Shown here piece after piece: positions 37,606 to 47,960 of a stretch of DNA of 64,000 nucleotides. Made by a program: the position numbers and the translations under genes. This stretch comes from Planctomycetaceae bacterium (lineage in GTDB: Bacteria > Planctomycetota > Planctomycetia > Planctomycetales > Planctomycetaceae): positions 1-64,000 of the forward strand of contig JABURQ010000177.1 in NCBI GenBank assembly GCA_014762625.1, in the 5' to 3' direction. The notes beneath the pieces were generated by a model. It saw only the letters and a program-made list of their open reading frames with translations. It ran no database searches and was not told the DNA's origin. Position 1 is the stretch's first letter, and the number at the start of each line of letters is the position of its first letter.

Positions 37606-38670
37606 ATGAATCATCCCAGACGGACTCTACCATACCTGACTCATCCTTTGCGGGGAATCGGCGGTTTTTTGAAATCGTCCCCCGAAGATTTCCACGTCGA
37701 GGAAATCCCGGCCTACGAACCGTGCGGCGAGGGGGAGTTTCTTTTCGTGCGAATCGAAAAACGGAATCTGAACACTCAGGATGTCCTCAATAAGCTTGCC
37801 AGACATTGCGAAGTGAGCGCCAAACAAGCCTCCGCCGCGGGACAGAAAGATCGCCACGCCGTCACCATTCAAACGATTTGCCTGCCGGCAATGGCTCAAG
37901 AGAAACTGGACTCATTCGACGATCCCGACGTAACAATTCTGTCGTCCGCCCTGCATCGGAATAAATTGAAAACCGGGCATCTCGCCGGGAACCGGTTTGA
38001 AGTCACGCTACGGGGGATCGATAAATCGCTCGACGAACGCGCTTTCGAATTGCGTGATCTGATTCTGGAAAAAGGATTCCCGAACTATTACGGCGAGCAA
38101 CGTTTCGGTCACGAAGGGAACACTCTGTCACAGGGGATCGAACTGTTACAGGGGAAGAATCCGTTTGGCAAGATGAGTTATTCGCAGCGGAGCCATTTGC
38201 AACGGTTGTGCTTGAATGCGGTACAATCGGAGTTGTTCAACCGCTGTCTCGTCAGACGCTTAAAAAGCAGCAGCTTGTGGACCGTGCAGCGGGGCGATGT
38301 GATGCAAGTCGTGAAATCGGGCGGGCAGTTTGTCGTCGAAGAGGAGATTCAGGAAGAACAGGAACGTTTCGACCGGGGAGCGACGGCGATTACCGGGCCG
38401 ATGTTTGGCCCGAAGATGAAGATGCCGCTGGATCAACCGTTCTGGGAGGAGGAAACGGTACTGGCGGAATCGGGTCTGGTCATGAACGATTTCCGCCGCT
38501 TCAAAAAAATGACGCCCGGAACTCGTCGCCCTTATTTGATTCGCCTTGCAGAGCTCGACATCGTGCGTGAGGGAGACGGCTTACGATTCCTGTTCGAGCT
38601 TCCCAAAGGAAGTTATGCCACCTCGCTGTTGAGAGAATTTCAGCGCGAGGCGGCGGACGAGACCGAGTAA
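37606..38670 (+). CDS. truD: tRNA pseudouridine-13 synthase
   Basis: A 354-residue product from ATG 37606 (MNHPRRTLPYLT); the frame opens seven codons earlier. Asp82 in GQKDRHAVT is the catalytic aspartate, and NYYGEQRFG, GPMFGPKM and LPKGSYATSLLREF are TruD family motifs. It isomerises U13 in tRNA-Glu. Its start lies only 23 bases from the divergent FGE-type start, so the two promoters must overlap the opposing genes. Confidence 0.93.
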   Translation: MNHPRRTLPYLTHPLRGIGGFLKSSPEDFHVEEIPAYEPCGEGEFLFVRIEKRNLNTQDVLNKLARHCEVSAKQASAAGQKDRHAVTIQTICLPAMAQEKLDSFDDPDVTILSSALHRNKLKTGHLAGNRFEVTLRGIDKSLDERAFELRDLILEKGFPNYYGEQRFGHEGNTLSQGIELLQGKNPFGKMSYSQRSHLQRLCLNAVQSELFNRCLVRRLKSSSLWTVQRGDVMQVVKSGGQFVVEEEIQEEQERFDRGATAITGPMFGPKMKMPLDQPFWEEETVLAESGLVMNDFRRFKKMTPGTRRPYLIRLAELDIVREGDGLRFLFELPKGSYATSLLREFQREAADETE

Positions 38671-38683
38671 AACACGATCACGA

Positions 38684-39595
38684 TTAGTTTTGCAGCAGAT
38701 TTTCCATGATCATGATTGCAGCAGGGCCCACGAGCACCACGAAAATTCCGGGGAAGATAAAGAGCACCAGCGGGAAAATCAATTTTACCGCGGTTTGCTG
38801 TGCTTTCTCCTCGGCCATCTGACGACGCTTCACCCGCATTGAATCGGATTGCACACGTAGGGCTTGAGCGATGGAAGAACCAAACTTGTCGGCTTGAATC
38901 AGAATACCGGCGAGAGCACGCATATCGTCCACTCCGGTTCTGACTCCCAGATCGTGTAAGACTTCACGACGTCCGCGGCCCATCTGTAGCTGCATATTGG
39001 CCGTATGAAATTCACCGCACAGTTCGGGGTGGGTATCTTCCAGTTCTTCCGCCACCCGTCGCATTGCGGCATCCAAACCGAGTCCGGCTTCAACACAAAC
39101 GACCAGAAGGTCGAGCGTATCCGGCAAGGAACGAAAAATCGCCGTCTGACGCGAATTTTTCGCCATCGACAAAATCATTTCCGGGAGGAATAACCCGGCG
39201 GCTCCCGCGAATCCCAAAGTGACCCAGAAATCCTGCCCCACCCCCCAACGAACGTAAGCGAATGTTGCAGTGAGTGCTAGAACACCGATGAGGGAAGCAA
39301 ACTTAATTGCGAGATAGATCTGTGACGCATTGGGAGAGGTATAACCGGCATTCGCCAATTTAATTTTTAACTTGTCTTGTTCGAGCTCTGTTTTGGGTTG
39401 CAGCGCTTTGGAGAGAGCGGGGGCTGCTTTTTCGAGCACGCTGGCGCCACCGTCTTTCTGGTTTTTTGAACGGTTGGGATCGCGCAGTTGATCGAGACGT
39501 TCGTCAGCCCGACTCGGTTTGTTGGTAAAGATCGAAATCCCCGCCCATAAAAACAGGGTGATCGAACCGAACATGATGATTTGCCAGATTTCCAT
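38684..39595 (-). CDS. tadC: Tad pilus assembly inner-membrane protein TadC
   Basis: About 303 residues from ATG 39595 (MEIWQIIMFG). It has an N-terminal helix, a central pair (YLAIKFASLIGVLALTATFAY) and the T2SSF domain with DTLDLLVVCVEAGLGLDAAMRRV, then a C-terminal hydrophobic hairpin. Lies 56 bases after tadB; together they form the platform of a Flp/Tad-type pilus or secretion system. Last gene of the tadA-B-C unit. Confidence 0.88.
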   Translation of the reverse strand: MEIWQIIMFGSITLFLWAGISIFTNKPSRADERLDQLRDPNRSKNQKDGGASVLEKAAPALSKALQPKTELEQDKLKIKLANAGYTSPNASQIYLAIKFASLIGVLALTATFAYVRWGVGQDFWVTLGFAGAAGLFLPEMILSMAKNSRQTAIFRSLPDTLDLLVVCVEAGLGLDAAMRRVAEELEDTHPELCGEFHTANMQLQMGRGRREVLHDLGVRTGVDDMRALAGILIQADKFGSSIAQALRVQSDSMRVKRRQMAEEKAQQTAVKLIFPLVLFIFPGIFVVLVGPAAIMIMENLLQN

Positions 39596-39651
39596 CTTAT
39601 GTCTCTCCTTGAATTTGCCGGTCTCCAAGTCGAAACCGACGGCGTCAGAGA

Positions 39652-40626
39652 TTAGATTTTAATATCGATAATTTTCTTGATGCTGTAGGCCCCGATGAGC
39701 TGCAGGACGATCGCCATCCCCGACATCTTTCGTCCGAGAGGATGTGTAAACAACAACCCCACGTAATCGGGACTGAGATAATAAACGGTCAGAAAGAGAC
39801 CGACCGGCAACGCCATCAGTACGATACCGCTAATACGACCTTCCCCGGTCAGCGCCTGGACCTGTCCGATGATTTTGAAACGCTCGCGGACAACATAACC
39901 AATCTTGTCGAGTACCTCGGCGAGGTCCCCCCCCGACTGTCTCTGGATGGCAACCGCCGTCACAAAGAATTTGAGGTCGAGGTTGGGCATTCGATTGAGC
40001 ATTGTCTTGAGCGCTTTTTCCAACGGCACACCGAGGTTTTGTTGCTCGTAGGCTTGAGAGAATTCGCTGGAGATGGGATCGGGCATTTCTTCCACGACCA
40101 CATGCAAACCGGAAGCGAGCGAGTGTCCGGAACGCAAAGCCCGACCGATCAATTCCATCGCATCGGGCATTTGTTTGGCGAACTTCGCGAATCGTCGTTT
40201 ACGCTGCCACGCCAGCCAGAAATATGGGCCCCCCGCCAACGCCAGCGAAATGATCGGCCACAACGCGAAGGGAGCGCTGATCGCCATCGCCAGCGCGAAA
40301 CCGAGCGCTCCCGCTCCGACGGTTAGCAGGAGAAAGACATCGAGGCCGAACGGTGAATTCGCCTGTTCGGAAAAGAGATTAACGTTCCCCAAACGCTCGG
40401 CGTATTGTCCCAGCGCGTTGCCGACACCGGAGACGCCTTCCTGAAGAACTTCCTTCTTGACGACTCCGCCGACATTCCCATCTCCGGGGGCGTTTTTTTT
40501 CCCCGTGAGAACCGCCAAACGATCTTCCGCAGCCGAGGGCGCCATTTCTCGCAGAAACATTCCTACGGCAAGAATCACACCAAATACGCCGCCGAAGATG
40601 GCGATCATCATCATTGGATTTTCCAT
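39652..40626 (-). CDS. tadB: Tad pilus assembly inner-membrane protein TadB
   Basis: A 324-residue T2SSF-domain protein: N-terminal helix, a GALGFALAMAISAPFALWP helix pair, QMPDAMELIGRALRSGHSL (the F-domain signature), and C-terminal helices. Positioned 37 bases after tadA and before tadC, the standard Tad order. Confidence 0.88.
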   Translation of the reverse strand: MENPMMMIAIFGGVFGVILAVGMFLREMAPSAAEDRLAVLTGKKNAPGDGNVGGVVKKEVLQEGVSGVGNALGQYAERLGNVNLFSEQANSPFGLDVFLLLTVGAGALGFALAMAISAPFALWPIISLALAGGPYFWLAWQRKRRFAKFAKQMPDAMELIGRALRSGHSLASGLHVVVEEMPDPISSEFSQAYEQQNLGVPLEKALKTMLNRMPNLDLKFFVTAVAIQRQSGGDLAEVLDKIGYVVRERFKIIGQVQALTGEGRISGIVLMALPVGLFLTVYYLSPDYVGLLFTHPLGRKMSGMAIVLQLIGAYSIKKIIDIKI

Positions 40627-40663
40627 GTTTATACCCTCCGGGAAGATTCTTCCCTGCGATCAC

Positions 40664-41983
40664 TCATTGTAAGACACGTTCGGCGAACAGGTTTTGGGGA
40701 AGCCGGATACCGGCTTCTTCGAGGCGACCAATGAAACTGGGACGCACGCCGGTACTGTAAAAGTGACCGTATGCTTTTCCTTCTTCGTTCACGCCATCCT
40801 GCTTGAAGAGGAAAATGTCCTGCATGATGATGGTTTGCTGTTCCATATTCATCACTTCGGTGACGTGGGTCACTTTCCGAGGTCCGCCCTGTAAACGGTT
40901 CACCTGGATAATCAAATCGACGGCTGCCGAGAACTGTTGTCTGACGGCAACCATGGGAATATCGAGTCCCCCCATCTGAATGAGGGTTTCCACACGAGCA
41001 ATCGCGTCGCGCGGGCTGTTGGAGTGGATGGTGGTGAGCGATCCTTCGTGACCGGTGTTCATGGCCTGCAACATATCGAGCGTTTCGGGACCACGACACT
41101 CACCAATGATGATTCGGTCGGGCCGCATACGTAGGGCGTTGCGGACCAGATCGCGAGCGGAGACCTCCCCTTTCCCTTCAATATTCGCCGGTCGGGTTTC
41201 CAGACGCAGCACGTGTTCCTGTTGTAATTGAAGTTCCGCCGAGTCTTCGATCGTCACGATCCGCTGATCGTTACCGATAAAGCTCGACAGCATATTCAGC
41301 AATGTCGTTTTACCGGAACCGGTACCGCCGCTGATCAAAACGTTCAAGCGAGCACGCATCGCTCCTTCGAGCAACATCGCCATCTCGGGTGTGAACGCAC
41401 CGAACCGGATCAAATCTTCCAGTCCCAGCGGATTCGAACCAAATTTACGAATCGTCAACGATGTGCCGTCCAATGCGAGCGGCGGAATGATGGCGTTCAA
41501 ACGCGAGCCGTCAGGCAGACGAGCATCGACCATCGGCGTGGTTTCGTCCACGCGACGTCCCACCCGCGAGACGATGCGGTCGAGGACCGCGCGCAAATGC
41601 TCTTCGTCATTGAAATTAATTTTTGATTTCTCGATGCGACCGTTACGTTCCACGAAGATGTTCTTGGGCCCGTTGATCATGATATCCGCGATATCATCTT
41701 CTTTGAGCAACAGTTCCAACGGCCCGAAACCGAACACTTCATCGAGCACCTCGTTCACGAGTCGTTCGCGCTCGGAACGATTCAACAACGGATTTTCAGA
41801 ATCGCACAAATGTTCGACGACGGTTCGCACTTCACGTTGCAGAACAGTGGGTTCCATATCGCCGAGACGTGACAAATCAAGCTTGTCCACCAGTTTGTTA
41901 TGAATCAGCTTTTTAAGCTGCTCAAACGACATCTGGCCGCTATCGTTGCGCATTCGGGAGTTTACAGAAGACATTGATAACAC
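40664..41983 (-). CDS. tadA: Tad/CpaF secretion ATPase
   Basis: A 439-residue type II/IV secretion ATPase. Walker [10 protein letters not shown] is at 219-227, the Asp box [11 protein letters not shown] follows, then Walker B-like [12 protein letters not shown] and the His box [13 protein letters not shown]. Powers Flp pilus assembly with TadB and TadC. The start may be ATG 41974 ([10 protein letters not shown]). No Flp pilin, TadZ, RcpA or prepilin peptidase gene is in the window; they must be elsewhere. Confidence 0.92.
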   Translation of the reverse strand: MLSMSSVNSRMRNDSGQMSFEQLKKLIHNKLVDKLDLSRLGDMEPTVLQREVRTVVEHLCDSENPLLNRSERERLVNEVLDEVFGFGPLELLLKEDDIADIMINGPKNIFVERNGRIEKSKINFNDEEHLRAVLDRIVSRVGRRVDETTPMVDARLPDGSRLNAIIPPLALDGTSLTIRKFGSNPLGLEDLIRFGAFTPEMAMLLEGAMRARLNVLISGGTGSGKTTLLNMLSSFIGNDQRIVTIEDSAELQLQQEHVLRLETRPANIEGKGEVSARDLVRNALRMRPDRIIIGECRGPETLDMLQAMNTGHEGSLTTIHSNSPRDAIARVETLIQMGGLDIPMVAVRQQFSAAVDLIIQVNRLQGGPRKVTHVTEVMNMEQQTIIMQDIFLFKQDGVNEEGKAYGHFYSTGVRPSFIGRLEEAGIRLPQNLFAERVLQ

Positions 41984-42414
41984 CTGGTTGAGTCGAAGTA
42001 TGGGGTCTGGTTTCGATCACGGATCCCCGTCTCCTCGAGAAATTGTTCTCGACTGAGAAAAACCTAGGTCACAAATGGGAGCGATGCGTCTTTTTGTGGA
42101 AAAAAGACAACATTCGCGAGAAAATCGCTCACCGTCCCACCGAATAACCATCCGACGACGTAATCCTCTGCCAAGCCTGAAGATAGAACAACGCAGAGCT
42201 TTTTTATTCTCGGTATGTCCCCCTTCGTGCTTCTAGAGTCCACACGAAAATGGAGCTCTCCCCTAAGAGCTTCCCTCGATTCGCTTTTCGAGAAGAGGAC
42301 GAGGGGACCATTGCCCTACTGAGGCAGGAACCGGCTCGAGACGCGCGTTGGAGACAGTCACCATTCGCGGAACGGGCCAAGAAATCCGAAATCGGCCACC
42401 AAAAACATGAGACG
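41984..42414. other. intergenic region upstream of tadA
   Basis: A 431-base spacer that should hold the tad promoter on the minus strand and the 3' end of the kinase transcript. I see no convincing gene, terminator or repeat; the open frames here have no coding character. Confidence 0.4.
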
Positions 42415-43326
42415 TCAGACACGCAACTTTGATGGAGCGTCTAGAAAGAGCTGAAACTCAGCCGCAAGCGTATCCATACTTTCGAAGCGATCCTGGGGAT
42501 CGTGCGACATCAATCGCAGACAGAGCCGTTCAATTTCGATCGAAAGTCCAGGACGAAGATCGCGTGGAGAAGCATAATCACCGGCAAGGATTTCATCCAT
42601 CACCTTCAGGGGAGTCCCCTCGAACGGTTCCCGGTCGCAAAGCAACAACCAGAAGACTGCTCCCAGGCTGAATTGATCGGAAAGCGGCGTGACGTTCTCG
42701 CCGAGAATCTGTTCGGGAGCCATGTAGGCCGGAGTTCCAATCCGTTGGCTGGTTTCCGTCAGGTCGTCCCAGGCACCTTCCCCTTCGAAGAATTTCGCGA
42801 GACCGAAATCGAGGACCACGGGTGTACCGTCAGCTTTGATCATAATATTTTCGGGCTTGAGGTCTCGGTGCAGAATTCCTTGGCGGTGGAGTTTCGCCAC
42901 TCCCGAAGCGACCTGCATAATGATCTTTGCAGCATCCTTTTCGGATAACGGCCCCGACGTTTCGAGCAAGTCGTAGACCATTGCCCCTTCGATGTAGTCC
43001 ATCACCAGAAAGAATGTGCCCGAATCGACCCCCACATGAAACAGACGGCACAGGTTGGGATGTTTCACCGCCAGCGCGGCTTTCGCTTCGCGCAAAAACC
43101 TTTTTTCGAACATTTCCATTTGATCGACGGGTTGGGCGTGGGGAATCTTCAGGGCGACACGACGTTCCCGTTTCCGGTCGTAAGCCAGCATCACCGTTGA
43201 CATTGCGCCATTCCCCAGGGTTCGCTCGATCTGATACCGATCGATCGAGTAATGGGGTATGCCATCAAGGTCATGTGCAGAGAGGAAATCGCTGACTTCC
43301 ATGTGACACACCAAGTCTTGAGTCAA
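42415..43326 (-). CDS. serine/threonine protein kinase, soluble
   Basis: A 303-residue Hanks-type kinase. The glycine loop is GNGAMSTV (38-45), Lys60 in VALKIP and Glu80 form the salt bridge, HRDLKPEN (153-160) holds catalytic Asp155, DFG is at 173-175 and the activation segment ends TPAYMAPEQ. There is no transmembrane segment or sensor domain, unlike many planctomycete kinases, so it probably acts in the cytoplasm and needs an external cue. It lies upstream of tadA on the same strand, but 431 bases away. Start could be ATG 43302. Confidence 0.93.
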   Translation of the reverse strand: MTQDLVCHMEVSDFLSAHDLDGIPHYSIDRYQIERTLGNGAMSTVMLAYDRKRERRVALKIPHAQPVDQMEMFEKRFLREAKAALAVKHPNLCRLFHVGVDSGTFFLVMDYIEGAMVYDLLETSGPLSEKDAAKIIMQVASGVAKLHRQGILHRDLKPENIMIKADGTPVVLDFGLAKFFEGEGAWDDLTETSQRIGTPAYMAPEQILGENVTPLSDQFSLGAVFWLLLCDREPFEGTPLKVMDEILAGDYASPRDLRPGLSIEIERLCLRLMSHDPQDRFESMDTLAAEFQLFLDAPSKLRV

Positions 43327-43431
43327 GTCTGTTCATAGTCAACGAGATGCGGAATCCCGACCTTCACCAACCAGAAGATAGCTTACAAATTGGTCAGTAC
43401 ACGGATTTTTTTCATCTTCGTGATAAATTGG

Positions 43432-45666
43432 TCAGCGAGAGACCTTACTCTTTTTGAGTACTTCTCGCAGTTGCCGGACTTGCTCCCGATCGACTTCCAG
43501 ATTCGGACGCTCCAACAGCATTTCAATGTCCTTGAGCGCATCGGTTTCCCGCTGAGTCTGATAGTTCAATACCGCACGGAACCAGAGATAATGATCGGCC
43601 TCGGGGGCGATGATCACCAACGCTTCGGTATATCGCCGCATAGCGTCCGGGTCTTCGCTGTTACGAGCAATTCCGAAGAGATTGTTCAACATCCGCTCGA
43701 TGATCTCCCGATTCCCGGAGGTCGCCAGATCCTGTTCGTCGAAGGGGCGACCGGTATTCTGCAGGACCAGTTGCTCCGCCTCTTTTTGAGACATCCGTTT
43801 CCCCTTGTGGAAGGGATCGATTAACTGCGACTCGCCCTCATCCGGTTCGTATCTGACGATAAAGTGCGTCGGCAGTCCAACTCCCACCACCGGAAGTTCC
43901 AGACGTTTGGCAAGCTCCATATAGAGGACCGATAAAGTAATCGGCAAGCCTTCCCGGTCGTCGATCACCTCATTCAGATAGCTGTTCGAGCTGTTGTAAT
44001 AATCGTGACGGCTACCGTGATACCCGAGTTCCTCAAACAGGTACTTATCGAGCGATTCCAATTTTTGTTTGTCGGTCGGATTCTCGGGAAACGACGCTTT
44101 GATCTGATTCGCCATCTGGTTGACTTCGTGCAGGTAGGGCTCAACCCGAAGTTCGGGATTGTCGATGCGGGCGATCAACAACCCCGCCCGTATCAAATCG
44201 ACCTCTTCGTCGGGAACCTCCAGCAGCGTTTTCAGTCGCTCGATCACTTTCTGGACGTGGACGTCTTGTGCCAGTTGTCGCAGTCGTTCCGCCTCCGCTT
44301 CGAGTTCGTCGGCTCGTTGCGCCATCACAGCGCCGGCATGCTGTTCCTCCAAAAACCGTTTGGCCACTGCACGCGGTGGAGTTCGGGTCAGGTCAATACC
44401 ATCCAGATCGGTTTTCAGACGAGCCACCACTTCCGGCGAGGGACGCAAACTGGGCAACTCCTTGCCGAGACGAAAATTTTTGAACTCGGCAACTGTGTCG
44501 CGGAATTTCACCAGCCCGACGCGCCCCGTCCGTAGCGTCTCGCCCGTCTGTTCGATGACCTGTCGATCGTTGACGTAACAAAGGATCTTGTCCTGTTCGA
44601 CACGAACTTTGAACGTATTGAATTCACCCGGCTTATAAGCAGCGGTTTGGAGTTCCTGGAGAACGGTCCATGAGAAGACATCCCGTCCGTCGAAACGTGT
44701 CAGCCGCATCGATTCGTTCGAGGGATAGAAGCCGAAGTGGCGAGTGTCGCCGTCCGATTCGAAGACCAGTCCCGCCGCCCCTCCTTCGTCGTCCATCCGG
44801 ACTGCGACTTCCACTTCGTAAGGAGGTTGAGGTACCTCCTGTTTGGAGAGCGCGATCGAGCGTCCGCCAAATCCCTCTCCACGACCTTTCACCAGAATTC
44901 GTCCCGCGCGTTGATTCCAGGTGGAACCGAACAGCGTGTTCCATTCTGATTCGTCGAGTACACCGATCGTCAACCAGCGCTTCATCGGTATTGGATTCGG
45001 ATTTTCCAGCAGCGGTTTCAGCTCGTTAATCGGGACCGCAAAGGCGACGTTCTTCTCCGCCAGCGACTTCAGGGCGACGATCCCCTGAACCTTTCCGTCG
45101 TAATCGATGACCGGTCCGCCGCTGTTCCCCTGTTCGATCAGCATCCCCAATTGCATCAACGGTTTTTCGTCAATCTCGCGAATCCCCGAGATCACTCCTC
45201 CGACCACACTGAAACGAAACCCGCGCGGATTCCCGAGCGCGATCGCCGGAGTCCCCTGCTTCACCGCATCAGAATCCCCTAATTGTAACGCCGGTAAATC
45301 AGACGCATCGATTTTCAGGACAGCCAGATCGAGATGTCGGTCGGAAGCGAGAATCGTCTGCACGTCGAACTTGCGCCCATCCTGTAAACGGACCTGAATC
45401 GGTCGCGCCTCACCGATGACGTGCATGTTGGTGGCGATGAGACCGTCCGCATCGATGATGAAACCACTCCCGAGCCCTTCCTGTTTCCCGTCCCGCCCCG
45501 AGAAGGTGACCACGACGAGCGATTCCTTAACACGCTCGGTCAGTTCGGAAACATCCTGTTGGGCGGGGATGGCGGGAGACTCATTTTCATCGGCTTGAAG
45601 CGGTCCCCAGGCCGGAGCAGCAAGAATCGTCAGGAAGAACAGAAGCGGGGACAATTTTGTGGTCAT
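43432..45666 (-). CDS. trypsin-like protease - LamG-like - SirB1 transglutaminase-like fusion
   Basis: A 744-residue exported protein. Signal peptide 1-25. Residues 35-230 are an S1C (HtrA/DegP-type) protease with triad His82 (NMHVIG), Asp113 (HLDLAVLKID) and Ser182 (QGNSGGPV). Residues 240-400 resemble a LamG/DUF1080-type beta-sandwich (VRMDDEGGAAGLVFESD, RTGRVGLVKFRD). A helical linker precedes a SirB1-type transglutaminase-like domain at about 520-690 (VIDDREGLPITLSVLYMELA, GLPTHFIVRYE), which lacks the catalytic Cys, then a TPR-like tail. No PDZ domain is visible. Role unknown; probably envelope proteolysis with substrate binding. Confidence 0.85.
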   Translation of the reverse strand: MTTKLSPLLFFLTILAAPAWGPLQADENESPAIPAQQDVSELTERVKESLVVVTFSGRDGKQEGLGSGFIIDADGLIATNMHVIGEARPIQVRLQDGRKFDVQTILASDRHLDLAVLKIDASDLPALQLGDSDAVKQGTPAIALGNPRGFRFSVVGGVISGIREIDEKPLMQLGMLIEQGNSGGPVIDYDGKVQGIVALKSLAEKNVAFAVPINELKPLLENPNPIPMKRWLTIGVLDESEWNTLFGSTWNQRAGRILVKGRGEGFGGRSIALSKQEVPQPPYEVEVAVRMDDEGGAAGLVFESDGDTRHFGFYPSNESMRLTRFDGRDVFSWTVLQELQTAAYKPGEFNTFKVRVEQDKILCYVNDRQVIEQTGETLRTGRVGLVKFRDTVAEFKNFRLGKELPSLRPSPEVVARLKTDLDGIDLTRTPPRAVAKRFLEEQHAGAVMAQRADELEAEAERLRQLAQDVHVQKVIERLKTLLEVPDEEVDLIRAGLLIARIDNPELRVEPYLHEVNQMANQIKASFPENPTDKQKLESLDKYLFEELGYHGSRHDYYNSSNSYLNEVIDDREGLPITLSVLYMELAKRLELPVVGVGLPTHFIVRYEPDEGESQLIDPFHKGKRMSQKEAEQLVLQNTGRPFDEQDLATSGNREIIERMLNNLFGIARNSEDPDAMRRYTEALVIIAPEADHYLWFRAVLNYQTQRETDALKDIEMLLERPNLEVDREQVRQLREVLKKSKVSR

Positions 45667-46034
45667 AGAAAGGCCATGTCAGTCTGAAGGCGGATCGTCG
45701 AGCACTTTCCAGATTAGCGGAAAAACAGGGGGACTGGAAAGACGATAATCGGGGAGGACTCAGATTGTCGTCGGTCATTCAACGATCAAACTCCGGCGGT
45801 CAGCGTTTAACGTGCGGACCGAACCTGGGGATCGTAAGTGGGGTCGGGCTCACATCTTGAGCCTCGCGTGCTCACCAAAAGCCTCCCAATCGTTACAGAA
45901 GGACCGGGAATCTTCGTCGAAACACGCGTTTGGTTGTGGACCGATTCTCCGTCGGATACACTGGTTCCCCCTTCTGGTGGGAGTTGGAACTGGTCTGCCC
46001 CGCCGAAAAGGAACATTCGCAGAAAGAGTTTGTC
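45667..46034. other. intergenic region between protease fusion and ilvN
   Basis: A divergent spacer of 368 bases. It must hold promoters for both genes; I could not identify a leader peptide/attenuator for ilvN or a clear promoter. The frame of ilvN remains open from 45930 but the family start is at 46035. Confidence 0.4.
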
Positions 46035-46574
46035 ATGCGACACGTATTGTCAGCGTTAGTAGTGAACCAGCCGGGTGTGCTGGCTCATATTTCGGGTATG
46101 TTGGCGTCCCGCGCCTTCAATATTGATTCTCTGGCCGTCGGCGCCACTGAGAATCCGGAACTCTCACGTCTGACATTTGTCGTCAACGGCGACGAAAAGG
46201 TCCTGAATCAGGTCCGGAAGCAACTGGAAAAAATCATCACCGTCGTGAAAGTGCTCGACTTCTCCAAAGAGGAATTTGTCGAGCGGGACCTGATGCTGAT
46301 GAAAGTCAGCACGCAGGGTGGAACCCGCCGGGAAATCATTGAACTGGTCAACATTTTCCGCGGCCAGATCGTGGATGTCTCTCCGGAACACGTGATGATT
46401 GAGATTTCCGGGAAAGAAAGCAAAATTGAAGCGTTCATCGAAGCGATGCGTGAGTTTGGGATTATCGAAATGGTACGAACCGGACGCATCGCCATGCTGC
46501 GTGGAGATGCTTTCATCTTCGATGCCAATTCGGAAACCCAATCGACTGAGGAAGAGGAAACCGTCAACGCCTGA
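46035..46574 (+). CDS. ilvN: acetolactate synthase small (regulatory) subunit
   Basis: Start at ATG 46035 (MRHVLSALVVNQPGV), matching the family N-terminus; 179 residues. The ACT domain covers residues 3-75 (GMLASRAFNIDSLAVG) and the ALS_ss C-terminal domain follows (MLMKVSTQG, GQIVDVSPEHVMIEISG, GIIEMVRTGRIAMLRG). It gives valine feedback control to the catalytic subunit ilvB, which is not adjacent. ilvC follows 183 bases later. Confidence 0.93.
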   Translation: MRHVLSALVVNQPGVLAHISGMLASRAFNIDSLAVGATENPELSRLTFVVNGDEKVLNQVRKQLEKIITVVKVLDFSKEEFVERDLMLMKVSTQGGTRREIIELVNIFRGQIVDVSPEHVMIEISGKESKIEAFIEAMREFGIIEMVRTGRIAMLRGDAFIFDANSETQSTEEEETVNA

Positions 46575-46757
46575 GGGGACGATCGGGCGATTTCATTCAG
46601 CAGACCCGCGAACGCCGGTTCGTGACCCGTCTGAAAACAGAGGGAACGCAGGAGAGTTCGTTCCCGCCGGATGTCTGGCTGACATTTCGGTCATCAAACC
46701 ACATTTTTCATCGGCCTTCCGGATCCGCATCCGGGCAACTTACAAGAGAGAACAACC

Positions 46758-47762
46758 ATGGGTGCCAAAGTTTATTACGACGACGATGCTGATCTGTCGC
46801 TCCTCAAGGACAAAACCATCGCCATCATCGGTTATGGATCGCAGGGTCACGCACAGGCTCAAAACCTCCGCGACAGCGGCTGCAACGTCATCGTCGGCCA
46901 ACGTCCCGGTTCCGCCAACTACGACCTCGCCGTCAGTCACGGCTTCGAACCGGTCTCCGCCGCCGAAGCCGCCAAGCAAGGCGATCTCGTCAACATGCTC
47001 CTGCCGGATGAAGTTCAGGGGGACGTTTACAAATCGGACGTCAAACCAAACCTCGAACAAGGCAACGTCCTGCTCTGCTCCCACGGCTTCAACATTCACT
47101 TCGCTCAAGTCGTTCCGCCGGAAGGTGTCGATGCGGCTCTCGTCGCTCCCAAGGGTCCCGGTCACCTCGTCCGCAGCGAATACGTCGCCGGCGGTGGTGT
47201 GCCTTCACTGATCGCCATGGTCGATGGTGCGTCCGAAGAGTCCCGCAAACTGGCACTCGCTTATGCCAAAGGGATCGGTGGAACACGCGGCGGTGTGATC
47301 GAAACCACCTTCGCGGAAGAGACCGAAACCGACCTGTTCGGCGAACAGGTCGTGCTGTGCGGCGGTGTGTCGGCTCTGGTGAAAGCCGGGTTCGAAACAC
47401 TCGTCGAAGCCGGATACCAACCGGAAATGGCCTACTTCGAGTGCATGCACGAACTGAAGTTGATCGTCGACCTGTTCTACCAGGGCGGACTCAACTACAT
47501 GCGATACAGCGTCTCGAACACGGCCGAGTACGGCGACTACACTCGCGGTCCTCGCATCGTGACCGAAGAGACCAAAGCCGAGATGAAGAAAATCCTCGAA
47601 GAGATTCGTGCCGGCGAATTCGCCCGCGACTGGATCCTCGAGAACAAAGCGAATCAGGCGAGCTTCAAAGCGACCCGTCGCCGCGAACGCGAACACGAAG
47701 TCGAACGGGTCGGTAAAGAACTCCGCCGCATGATGACTTGGATCGACTCGAAAGAAGTTTGA
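46758..47762 (+). CDS. ilvC: ketol-acid reductoisomerase
   Basis: A 334-residue class I KARI that isomerises and reduces acetolactate to dihydroxyisovalerate with Mg2+ and [15 protein letters not shown] is the nucleotide-binding loop; GQRPGSANY (the specificity loop, with Arg and Ser) points to [21 protein letters not shown] and [17 protein letters not shown] hold the metal-binding Asp/Glu. GAGAGAACA-rich Shine-Dalgarno region before ATG. Ended by a strong terminator. Confidence 0.95.
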   Translation: MGAKVYYDDDADLSLLKDKTIAIIGYGSQGHAQAQNLRDSGCNVIVGQRPGSANYDLAVSHGFEPVSAAEAAKQGDLVNMLLPDEVQGDVYKSDVKPNLEQGNVLLCSHGFNIHFAQVVPPEGVDAALVAPKGPGHLVRSEYVAGGGVPSLIAMVDGASEESRKLALAYAKGIGGTRGGVIETTFAEETETDLFGEQVVLCGGVSALVKAGFETLVEAGYQPEMAYFECMHELKLIVDLFYQGGLNYMRYSVSNTAEYGDYTRGPRIVTEETKAEMKKILEEIRAGEFARDWILENKANQASFKATRRREREHEVERVGKELRRMMTWIDSKEV

Positions 47763-47791
47763 TCTCGGCGATCACAATTTGAAAACCTTAC

Positions 47792-47823
47792 CACCCGGCT
47801 GTGAGATCAGCCGGGTGTTTTTT
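47792..47823 (+). terminator. intrinsic terminator after ilvC
   Basis: CACCCGGCT (47792-47800) and AGCCGGGTG (47809-47817) form a perfect nine-base stem followed by six T. Confidence 0.9.
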
Positions 47824-47960
47824 GATGCGCTGGTGCGATTGTGAAAGAGAGAAGAAAACTTCGTGACAGACCAGAAGGCGACAGGTACGATTGATTACAC
47901 GATGTTTTGCCGCCAAGAGATGAAAGGCAGAAACTTTCCAGAGCAAGTAAGCGGAATTTT

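Noticed and set aside
41425-41445. GATTCGAACC motif resembling a reversed T-arm.
   Set aside because: Inside the tadA gene with no cloverleaf around it.
42204-42422. Short minus-strand gene upstream of tadA.
   Set aside because: Composition not coding-like and no ribosome-binding site.
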